NCBI RefSeq assembly: GCF_001949145.1
Contig: NW_019091506.1
Span: forward strand, 90,279-152,278
From: Acanthaster planci
Lineage: Eukaryota > Echinodermata > Asteroidea > Valvatida > Acanthasteridae
DNA length: 62,000 nt
Reading direction: 5' to 3'
The notes under the pieces were generated by a model that was given only the letters and a program-made list of their open reading frames with translations, was not told where the DNA came from and did not search any database. The number at the start of each line of letters is the position of its first letter. Position 1 is the first letter of the stretch. Below are positions 1 through 10,840 of this stretch, in pieces. The position numbers were made by a program, and so were the translations under genes.

Positions 1-731
1 TGGAGAGAAAATGACCCTTTCGCTTTTGGGTTGTTCAAGGTTCGTGATTCAAATGTCCTAAATGATCTAGATATCTGAGACACTGAAGTCATAATAAGAG
101 TCGTACCGGGAGAGTATCTGAAATCTGGCGAGCTTGTGATTTTTTGTATTAAAATATACACGTATAGCCGTTTTATGAGCAGCTATTCAAGCGAGAACAC
201 AGAGTTGATAAAAAACAGAACTACATTGGATTCTTGTATTAAACTTCAACTGTTTAATTTCCCTTCTGTTCCCTTGCATTCACATGTGTGGGATGGAAAG
301 GTCATGTGGAGTATTTGTAATTGAAACGACACATAAACCTACACATATATCAAAGAATGATTTTGATGTCGGCGCTGGTACCAATTTTGCTCTGAAGATA
401 CTATACAACAAAATTTCCGAGCAGTTACCAAGAACAACTGATAACACGTACGCCTGAATAAATTTTATCACTCAAATCACATTTGTTTAGACCATGGAGG
501 AATAGACCTGCCGGTCGCCGTAAATCAATTTATTTTGCGCGCAGCCGAGGGACTCTCTGCTGGACCGTCTTTTGCGAAGTGCAAATGAAACTCGGCCTCC
601 TTCCCAAACGTGACTCCGCCATGATGTGGAGGAAGAAGGGAATGTGATAGCACATGGAATAGGAAGAGTGTGTGTTGGGGGGGGGATCACAAAAGTCATA
701 TATCATGGCTTGCGTGTCATGACAACAGTCT

Positions 732-741
732 TGATTGACAG
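732..741 (+). promoter_or_regulatory. Exact MEIS/PREP-PBX type binding site
   Basis: TGATTGACAG is the composite PBX half-site (TGAT) joined to the MEIS/PREP half-site (TGACAG). It lies about 870 bases before the proposed Meis start codon. The motif match is seen directly; a role in autoregulation is inferred. A ten-base exact match in 62 kb could also arise by chance. Confidence 0.4.
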
Positions 742-1047
742 ACGTCTCGACTGGCCTGTTCACTTCACTGCGCAGCTGCATCCCAAATCGCCTTAGTGCG
801 TCCAACGACTGTTGCAATTTGCACTCGTCACGTGCACAAAGTGCAGGTTACGGCACGTACATGTACATACTGATGTATGTACACAATTTTTTTGTTATAA
901 AAAAAAACCAATTTGCAATTCTATAAAGCAGATTAATGTTTACCGTACATACCTACGTTCCACATAAATTATATACTCAAAACTCGTCAAGTTTCTTTCA
1001 CCAAATGCTAACAAGTAGACCTTTGATTGTTTTCTAAAAAAACACTT

Positions 1048-1092
1048 TGACTTTGTTGACGGTCACTAGTAGTGCGACTGTCAAAGTCAAAT
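1048..1092. repeat. Imperfect hairpin (inverted repeat)
   Basis: TTTGACTTTG on the left pairs with CAAAGTCAAA on the right around a CACTAGTAGTG centre, and the structure is flanked by A and T tracts. It could be a small foldback element or a cruciform-forming site in the Meis 5' flank. No family recognised. Confidence 0.5.
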
Positions 1093-1606
1093 TTTTTTTT
1101 GAAAAAAAAGACTACTAGAAATTAAAAGTTTACAACACCCCAATGAATACGCGCTAAATGCAATGTTAATTTCCTCCGAGTTCCACTCAACCCGAGTATT
1201 ATTTAATAATTAAATTGCATACAACAGCCGTCGGAAATTGCCCATCTCATTATGATGCACCTGTACACAGTTATAATACCACACAGTTTGTATAGGATGC
1301 CCTGGACGTACACGACGTAAAAGAACGTGTGCATGTGAATTCACAAATTACATGGCTGCTTTCTCCGGGCCAAAGTGATCGAATCTAGCCGCCTAAACTG
1401 TCAATTCCCAGCCAGATTACTGGCATATCGGCGAGTTCATCGGTCTCTCTGGCTCTCCTAGATTGATGTGGATACTGAGGGAGTGAACAATATCGCCTTT
1501 GGATGAGTATTTGAGGGAAATTTTCCGTTTGATGGTTTTGGCAGAGAACGGCGCCGAACACAGCGCACGGTGAATCTGACCGCATACACGGCATACGTTG
1601 GCCCAA

Positions 1607-1618
1607 ATGGCACAGAGG
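1607..1618 (+). CDS. Meis: Meis exon 1, coding part (MAQR)
   Basis: The coding part is ATG GCA CAG AGG followed directly by a gtgggt splice donor at 1619. It encodes MAQR and ends in phase 0. Exon 2 opens in phase 0 with YHEDGLPHYGG, so the joined start reads MAQRYHEDGLPHYGG. This fits the conserved MEIS N-terminus (MAQRY..., followed by PHYGG), where vertebrate genes also place the first intron right after MAQR. The match of start codon, four residues, donor and phase makes this the first coding exon, although it is too short for ORF-based detection. The 5' UTR extends upstream for an unknown distance; the ATG context (CCAAATGG) is acceptable. The intron to exon 2 is 5.55 kb. A transcript is needed to prove the join. 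Confidence 0.82.
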
Positions 1619-4348
1619 GTGGGTAGCAATTCTATTGTGCTTGGCGTATAATCCAGACAGCTCATTTGCTTGATTTAGGTTTTGTTCGCCCCGCGATTGT
1701 TGGTGTTTCTAATAGTCGAGGACGTGCTTTGTGTATATTTGTATCGCATTATTTAACACACAAAAAAAGGTTTGCATGTGTTAGCAGCAATAAGGTTTAC
1801 CCTGGCTTGTAATAAGAGTCTTCTTGTATGTTGTGAATGGACCAGGCCAGGGTTGGAAGCATTCTTGTGCAGCTAGCCCTAAGTCGTGGAAGATGCAGCT
1901 GTCATTGGTAGTCCTTGTGGTCTTGTTTTTCTTGTTAAGTGCAGAGGAATGTTGTAGTAAGGACATAGAGAAGTATTTTATTCATCAGTGAGCATAGCCA
2001 TAGTGTCAAACAGAAGGAATAGCTAATGTAATATTCTAATGCTACGCTTTTCGTTATGTCTCCGGTGATGGTCATTAGTTGTATACACAGTAATACAAGC
2101 TGGGAGATCTCCACATTTTTGTTGCACTTGACTTTTTTCTTACTCTTCTTACAAGGCGTATGTCAGTGCAGTCATATTACCTTTTGCAGCCTTGGCAATC
2201 TTCCTTGTCCTTAAAGGAGACAAGGAGGACATTGCTAGAAAATTTGAAATTCTTACCAATTTTTGGAGTTCAGGACATGCTTTTTAAGAGTAGCATGGTA
2301 AGGATTGCTGTAGATATTACATTGAAAAAATCTGAAATTTGAACTGGGACGCTTCTCTTTTGAGAATGCATTTTTTTTCATAACTCCCCACTGTAGACTT
2401 TTTTGCACCCGTAGTTAAGATACTGGTTTTGATATGCAATGTAAAGGTTACTTGTCATTTGTGACCGATTGTATGCTTTTTCTAAGTGGAGTGTTGCAGG
2501 GTGTCATCCATCAGAGACCCTCGTAACTCTTCAAAATCAGTGAGCAGAGTGGCAATGCTTTTTAAAAAGTATGAGTTGAAATATTGAGGAAAGGTTCATC
2601 AAAGTATGTTTCTCATCAGTGGGACATCTATGGCTTACATGTGTATGAAAGGCACACATACTGTCTGCAGTTGTAAGAGATGGAATTCGATGGCTCACTT
2701 TGGTCACAAATATGTGAAGGCCTAAGCTTGAAAGGAGTACCTTAGAGTTAAGGACATGAGCAGTTTTACCAGAAATCACCAGAGGAGATGTATACATGTA
2801 AGCCCACGACAGTTTTAAACTGTGACAATTTCAAACTTTCAAGGAAAATTTGAGCACATCCTGGTCATGTACATGCACATGTGTGCCTACGTGTATATGT
2901 ATGTTCTCATTGCCTGGTGGCAGGTCAAACAGTCAAATTTCCCATTTGTTTTCTACACCCACACAAGCGCATGGAGAAGGTGACGGAGCATTCAACTTGA
3001 ACTTGGCTGCTATTCACAGCCTGCACTGTGGTACATATTGCACCATGACAGCGTCTTGGAGTGTTGCAAAATTGGAGTTGCAATAAGAAATGCACAAGTA
3101 TCGAACAAAGACTCTCAAAGAGTCACAAAGTGTGTTTGCTGAACTCGGTCACAGAAAATGGCTTTGGTATTTTGTTTTAAAAAGGTTGAGATTTTTGCCT
3201 GAAATAATGCCCCATGTGCCTAGAACCTGTTCTTTGTGAAACAATGATTTTTGCAAATAGTTATGACAGAGAGATACTGCGTTTAAGTCCATTGAATGTC
3301 AGCACATAACCAGTGAAGAAAACATGCTGCCATACTTTCTCCAGTAGTAAAGTTTAAAAGTCTAATTTACTTGGCATAAATTTCAATCGACCTTGTAGTT
3401 TTATGACGCAGATCATGATGGTAATGATTTTTTGTGATTTGAGAAATTATACCTCTGACACTTGAAGTATTTAAATTGATGTCAGCTGGATTTCCATGGA
3501 AATGCAGACTAACAATATGGTTGCAGTGCAGTTCAGGACATGACTCTTTTAGTAGCAAAAAGTATTACTCTAATAACCTTGGCTGCTGGTCCTGACATTG
3601 TGCCAAACAGAAACAAAGTTAAATTTGTGGAAAGAAGTTTAAGGACTTTGGTTTCTGTTTTGTCAAAGGCAGTGTTTTGTTAAAAAGCAACAGCATCAGC
3701 AAGTATGTTGAATTAATTGATTCATGTGGTACATGTATGTCGTACAAAATCTGACAATAAAGTCCTTTTTGACAAAAAATATAGCACTAAAACAAATAAT
3801 TTAAATACTGGAATTATTCAAGTAAGAAACATAAAAAATCTGTGGTACCTGTGGTTGGGAAACTCACGTTAATGTTATTTGGCAGTGCCATTTTGTAACC
3901 AATGTTTTGAAACTGGCTAATGACGTTAAAAGTACGAAATTTGTCCTGTGACAAAATAATGTATGACACGTACATGTATGGACGTTTTATTTGGTCTGTT
4001 TTGAGCCAATAGGGTCACACTAAATTATTTGCCTCGCGGGCAGAGTTTTTCTCCAACCTATAGAACATTTTATGCTTTATGCATTTTGGGGAATTTACAT
4101 GTATTTGGTAATACTGTAACTTACTCTGTGTTTTTAGGAGAACAACAAAAAACCTTATATAAAAAAATTAGGGTCATGCTACAATTACATTGTCAAGGAA
4201 GAAAATTCTTCAGCTGCCTCACAGGAGATGTGAGAAATACCTGCACCAAATTGCCACGAACACTAACACTAGCTCTAACACAGGACTTTAGAAAAATTGA
4301 CCATGAATGGGACATACCCCGGTACATGTGATGTACATTTCCTATTCA

Positions 4349-4390
4349 GAGTCCAATTTCATGGAGCTGCTTAACAGTTTGCAGCAAAGT
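4349..4390. repeat. Partial copy of foldback MITE terminus
   Basis: The stretch reads CCAATTTCATGGAGCTGCTTAA near 4351 and continues through a region resembling the left terminus of the foldback element at 20876-21111, which has CCAATTTCATAGAGCTGCTTAA. Only one end could be matched, so this looks like a truncated or strongly diverged copy. Borders are approximate. Confidence 0.55.
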
Positions 4391-4740
4391 CGCCTTTACC
4401 ATAGCAGAAAAAATTGCTAACCTTAAGCATTATTGCAGTGCTTGGCCTGGTTGTGTTTATGGTTGTACACGCGTAGCGATTTCTTTTGTTTTGTCACTAG
4501 GTTAAACAAATTTTCCCTCCAAGAAGAGTGTGCCTTTTTTCTTGCTCACTGCATATTGTCTGCATGAAATACATTGAGCCTCTGTACCAAAAGTGAGATG
4601 ATAAGTGTACATTTGAATCCATTTCCTTTACTGGGTGACTGAAATCTTACAGTGCCTGAAAGTATGCACATTGTAACAGGGGAAACCTGAAGACTGTGTC
4701 GGTGCGCTCTGTCTAGTCAGGATGCAGGCTTCTGTGCAGT

Positions 4741-4760
4741 GTGATGGTATCTACCATCAC
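4741..4760. repeat. Short palindrome in intron 1
   Basis: GTGATGGTA and TACCATCAC form a perfect 9-bp stem around a two-base centre. It could be a protein-binding palindrome or nothing more than a chance hairpin. Confidence 0.6.
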
Positions 4761-6777
4761 TGCCTAATTACAAGGAGACTGGATTAGGAATTAAATCTCA
4801 TGCAACCAGACTCCAGATTCCAATTGCTGGATTGATCTCTCTCAAATCGCATCGCAGGCTGGCCGGGGCGGCAGACGGTTGGAAATAAAGGGCTGAATTT
4901 TTTTTTCTCTCATTCTAGAGAAGCAAGAAATTTGATTAGACCTGAACTGTTCACTACTTTATACCGGTACATCAAAGTATTTGACCCTTGGAAAATCCAC
5001 TCTTAATGTTTCATTGATATTTACAGGTTGTGGTATGGATACTTCCTATCCACATCTGTAAGCTATTCTAACTATTTAATGTGACTGGCCTTGTGCGGTA
5101 GTTGGCAAACAAGTTATAGTCAATCTTATATATGACACAAAGCAAAGACTGCCAGTTGTTTAAAAGTGCTTCCCAAATATCTGTTAATATCTACCATTTT
5201 TTCACCACCCAAAACATTTTATTTTTTTTCTGCAGTTAAAAATGGACGGAACAAAATTTACCTGCTTGTTTTGACATTAAGATCAACTTTGTTTTTATGT
5301 AGAAAGTGGTTTCACTCGGGTCATAATCTCCAAACCGATAAACATGAACAGGAATACAGAGTACTCATGTGTACATGTAAGTCGAAGGAAAAACTGTAAA
5401 AACCAATCGGAAAAAACTGCATATTTGGTGGTACAGTAACTCAGCGTTCGGCTCTACCGTGTTCTGTGTCATATGTTGTAGCGTAGCTATAGATATTTGA
5501 TGAAGGATAGTGCACTACGAAACAGTGTTGCCATGTTTCTAGTTTGTTCCGTTTAAAATGAGATGGATTTTTCCGACAGGCTGTTATTGCTTTTTGGAGG
5601 AAGTTACAAAATATAAAGCAACACACAACCTGGTTTACTTTAGTAACACGGCAGTGAAAGGCCCCCCCCCAGTCCCAGTCTTGTTTGGGTTTATTATTGT
5701 CTGCTCACCGACATGTCCATGTAATGGGGCATGAACATAATATTATGCCAGTTGTGACTTGCCAGTTCATTGCAATCCCAAGTTGTCATCAGTCATAAGA
5801 TCGACTCAATGCTCTCCCTTGTGAATATGTCCCAGAACGGTTTGTTGAACTGTTCTAGAAATAACGCCAGTGTTGGACAATAAGCGTACATGTATATCAT
5901 TTCCACTGAGCAAAGGGTCTGGGATCCTGTGGAATTTGTTTTTGTGCCTCATGTCCACATGCATGAAGTTGTTACATTTATTAGTACAGCTTGTTGCTTT
6001 CAGCATAATACAAAGGGACAGGGAGGGTGGGAACAGCTGACTGATCTCATTTTCCTCAGGAATCAATTGTTAATATGCATAAAATGTCACTGCTTTGTCT
6101 CCTGTGGCTTCCACAATAAATGTCTTAATCTGTGCAAGGGTGAACTGCCACATTGGCTTACCACTGATCCAGTAGCAACTTTATAAAGTAAAGGGAGAAA
6201 GGATATTGCAAGAAATGGAAAGGTTGTACATGTGTGTATGCACCTTGACCCACAGGTTATTTTGGGTCAGTGTGTGGACAGTCATTTCCCCAAGTTGACT
6301 TGGAAGCAGGATAAAGGTTGTACCGACAGCACTGACGGTAAACACTGATACAACTTGCTAGTTAATTTTCGTGAGGTAGTCGTGGACTAAGTACCCCCCA
6401 GCTATTTCCTGTGGTTCTAGGTCTTGTTCCTGTCAGTGCTTCAATATCTTGTGGCATTCCATAGCTTCAACTTGTAGCCTACAACTGGTTTGTACTAGTT
6501 TGTATAAGGGTGCTCTTAAAAAAAGGACAAGTTTGTATGTTTGTTTGCATGCACTGACATTGCCATAACTGGCCAAGATTTGGTTTCTACATTGTACCAG
6601 CATATGTGGCCGTACATCTAGCTATGATGTCACATGTAATAATAGTCATGTTTCGTTTTCATTTTGTTGCACGTTATTTAACCTACATATATCTGCCCAA
6701 CAGTTGAATCCTTTCTTTTTCTTCAATATATGATGCAGAGATCATTTCATATATCTGTATAAAGTTGAATGCATTGA

Positions 6778-6909
6778 TGCTTTTCTCATAGTCTCTTCAT
6801 GGACTAACTTGGCAAACTAAATGCTCACTGTGGTGACATAAATTGAAAAGATGAAGTGAACACATTTACAGTTAGGTAACTAAAACCTCATTCCTTCTGT
6901 TGCATGGTG
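6778..6909 (+). repeat. 132-bp direct repeat, copy A
   Basis: The segment begins TGCTTTTCTCATAGTCTC and ends TGCATGGTG. It recurs at 8291-8422 with the same length and about four substitutions by eye. Copy A lies upstream of exon 2 and copy B downstream. No coding potential and no known family recognised. Confidence 0.9.
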
Positions 6910-7169
6910 TAAACAGTGTGTCCTACAATTATCAAGAATATATGCACCGTATTTTCAGTGCTTTGTGACTATATTCAGTTCAGTTATATACTCGGGGGAA
7001 TTCTTGGAGTAGTTTTGGCTGGCTGATGGTAATATACATGTACATGAAAGCACCTGTACAAAAATAAAGGTGTGTGTGTGATCAGAGTGATTTGTGATTT
7101 GTGGAGAAAAAAAAATGATTTGAAAATCTGCCATGTTGAGTTTTAAAAATTGATATTCTTTTATTGTAG

Positions 7170-7417
7170 TATCATGAAGATGGCTTACCCCACTACGGCG
7201 GTTTAGAAGCATCAGCTACATCCATGTATGAAGCCCACGCCCCCCGCTCTGCAGTTCACTACTCCCAGGCCTATGGCCAGCCCAGCATACCACAGCTGAA
7301 CCACGCCCCAGCTGTAGGCCACCCACAGTTCTACCCCAGCCACACCCCTAACGTCATGACGCCGGTCTCAACAGGAGTGCCAGACACACACAAAAGAGAC
7401 AAAGATGCCATATACGG
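7170..7417 (+). CDS. Meis: Meis exon 2 (variable N-terminal region)
   Basis: The acceptor is ttttattgtag|TAT and the donor ATACGG|gtaaga. The exon encodes residues 5-86 plus two bases of Gly87, from YHEDGLPHYGG to HKRDKDAIYG. PHYGG, SMYEAHAPR and KRDKDAIYG match the vertebrate MEIS N-terminus (PHYGG, the SMY...HAPR motif, and KRDKDAIYG leading into the PBX-binding domain). The middle is rich in His, Pro, Tyr and Ser and is probably disordered, as in other MEIS proteins. Phase 0 at the start and phase 2 at the end fit exons 1 and 3. The exon lies between two copies of a 132-bp direct repeat, so unequal recombination could delete it. Confidence 0.95.
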
Positions 7418-7804
7418 GTAAGAGTTTTTCCTGTTTATTTATGGTACTTTGGGATGCATGGTTTGAGCCGTTTGATTACTAAGAGATGATTTTAATTACC
7501 TGTATGAACAGCTTCTGCCTTAAGTACGTTTTTTGTTAAATTTTGAAATCGGGGCACAGTTTCATAACCCTTTTAGCCAGAGTATATGGCTCTTGGATCA
7601 TCATTCGGTGCTTACAGATCTAGTACTCAAATTCTTGGCTAACCTCTGTAAATACAGAAATCTGTAGAACTTTACTAGATGTACAAATGCATCGGGAAGC
7701 CAAAGTCTACGCTGACCTATGAAATACGTTAACTGAATTTATTCCTGTGATAAGCTAATACTATTCCCCTTCTGTAAATGAAATTGGTCCCTGCATAACA
7801 GACG

Positions 7805-8228
7805 TTTTCACTAATAAATTCATAATTATGCACGCATGCGCACAAATGTCCTTGGCGGCAATGGCCATTGAAAATGTACCGGGGTGTGATTTTGATAATT
7901 TTCTCTCAGGTTTTCTGGCTTTGTTCATTTTTTTTCTTGAGAAGATCCCATTAAATCGTTTTTGCTATTAATTTCTAATTAAGGCGAGATTTTTCTCACT
8001 TAATCTTGTGTGCACTGGAAAAATCACAATTGTAAAGTCGTTTTACAGAGCATTAAAATCCTACTTAGATTAGAAAATAATTTAATATTTTCTGAAGAAA
8101 AAAATTAACAAAAGTCAGAAGACCTGAGAGAAAATGATCAAAATTGCACCCTTGTATATTTTCAATGGCCCTTGCCACCAAGGCCATTTGTGCACATGTG
8201 TGCATAATTATGAATGTATTAGTGAAAA
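7805..8228. repeat. Long imperfect foldback (inverted repeat)
   Basis: The left arm (about 7805-7945) and the reverse complement of the right arm (about 8088-8228) align over roughly 140 bp. Both begin TTTTCACTAATA and share blocks such as TTCATAATTATGCAC, GCCATTGAAAAT and TTTTCTCTCAGG. Weaker similarity continues towards the centre near 8016. This is a large hairpin of foldback or MITE character with no coding content. Outer borders and any target duplication are not clear. Arm divergence suggests age. Confidence 0.8.
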
Positions 8229-8290
8229 GGTTTACTGGTATGAAGTTTTCAGATGTGAAATACTTGTGTGAGGAAACTATGCTCAAAATA

Positions 8291-8422
8291 TGCTTTTCTC
8301 ATAGTCTCTTCATGGACTAACTTGGCAAACTAAATGCTCACTGTGGTGACATAAATTGAAAAGATGAAATGAACACCTTTACAGTTAGGTAACCAGAACC
8401 TCATTCCTTCTGTTGCATGGTG
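8291..8422 (+). repeat. 132-bp direct repeat, copy B
   Basis: Second copy of the segment at 6778-6909, in the same orientation. It begins about 60 bases after the right arm of the foldback. The two copies are 1,513 bp apart and enclose exon 2. Confidence 0.9.
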
Positions 8423-9633
8423 GTGTAATATCTTACACAGCAGAAAATCACATTTATGGAATGTGCTCGTGAGATGTTTTGACTGGAAAACACGTTTGTA
8501 TTAGCAAACTCAAGGAAATTAATGTGATAAGCAGTTTGTACCGGTAGAACAGGTTCACAAACCATTCAAAAGTTAATACTTATTAAAAAGACTGTGTAAA
8601 TTTTCCACAAGATTGCAAATCTTTTGCTTATTTTAAAGCATTTACATGTATTTGATTGCAAAAATGGAGATACTGTCGGTCTCAGTGGATATACATGTTG
8701 TTCAGTCAGGGGTTTTGAATTTGCATGCATCTTTATACGTGCAATTTTATACTGGTACATGTATCGTTGGAACTCAGTGAAGTTGCCGCCCTCAGTCTTT
8801 CACTCTGATCTTGCCATTACCGCCATGTCTGCCGCACAAGTTCTGTCGAGCAGGTACCGGGAATTCACACACAGCAGATGAGTCGCTGATAGGATATGGC
8901 CTCCGGGGTTAGCCAATGAATCATATCAAATCAAAATGTGTTCCGAATTTACGCACGGGCACGGGCCGCAAGGAAGATGAAGAGGACTTCATTTGACCTT
9001 ATTAGTCGCCTAGATCAGTCCCCAAATCAAGGGTGCCTACTAAAGAGGCGCATGTGTGTGCGTGCGCTTGTGTGTGCTTAAAGGGAAAGTGTACTGTAGG
9101 ATTGTAGGTAACATCACTGATGGATGGTGCAAACTCAGTCTGGGAAAGGACCCTGGGAAGGGACAGACTGATTTGATTTATTACTTCGCTGTGATGGTGT
9201 GACTTGTGACTGTGCTAGTTGGTATTATCTTAATTGGAATTTTCCAGAGAGGATTTCTTTTCTTATTGCTCAAGTTACATGTACCAGTATGCTTTGTTAA
9301 TCCCTAAAACATGGTTTGTGTGGAAAGTAGATTGAAAAAAAAATGGTCGTGTCTTTGGTTTCATAAACATTATGGAAAGTACAGTGTACATTAATTCATT
9401 AACATATGTAGAAAGAAGAGATTATGAAAATGATACATTCCACAGGTATATTATTGTGTTGTTAGTAAAGATCAAAGCATTTTATATATTTTTGTTATTT
9501 ACCATCATTGTTACTTCTAGAAAACTATGAGGTTTGGGAAGGAAAGTTAAAACTGTGAAAGAAGATTTTGTGTATATCCTCATCAGTAACTACTACGAGA
9601 GCTGTGCATACTTCTTGGAATCAGAAGTTTTGA

Positions 9634-10789
<1,156 letters not shown>

Positions 10790-10840
10790 GCAAGGACTGA
10801 CAAGCAGTACTTCTCCAGTAATGAGGAACTTGATAGTTTG
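10790..10840 (+). CDS. Meis: Meis exon 4
   Basis: The acceptor is ttctgtattag|GCA and the donor AGTTTG|gtgagt. It is a 51-base phase 0/0 exon encoding ARTDKQYFSSNEELDSL (residues 135-151). Vertebrate MEIS proteins have a 17-residue exon of the same pattern here, with FSSN.ELD. It links HR1 to HR2 in the PBX-binding domain. Its length is a multiple of three, so skipping would keep the frame. Confidence 0.95.

Larger units (their letters stand above)
1..1606 (+). promoter_or_regulatory. Upstream region and presumed 5' UTR of Meis
   Basis: No coding region is supported here; the small open frames have no recognisable protein content. The stretch precedes the proposed first coding exon and must hold the promoter and 5' UTR unless a further non-coding exon lies upstream of the window. 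An exact TGATTGACAG (MEIS/PREP-PBX type) site is at 732-741. A hairpin with TTTGACTTTG / CAAAGTCAAA arms spans about 1048-1092. No clear TATA box or transcription start could be assigned. Confidence 0.5.
1619..7169 (+). other. Meis intron 1
   Basis: The intron starts gtgggt and ends in ttttattgtag. I see no conserved coding sequence in it. It holds a partial copy of the foldback MITE family near 4349-4390, a 20-base near-perfect palindrome at 4741-4760, and copy A of a 132-bp direct repeat at 6778-6909. The stretch around 4700-4910 is less AT-rich than its surroundings and could be a conserved element; this is only a guess without an alignment. Confidence 0.75.
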
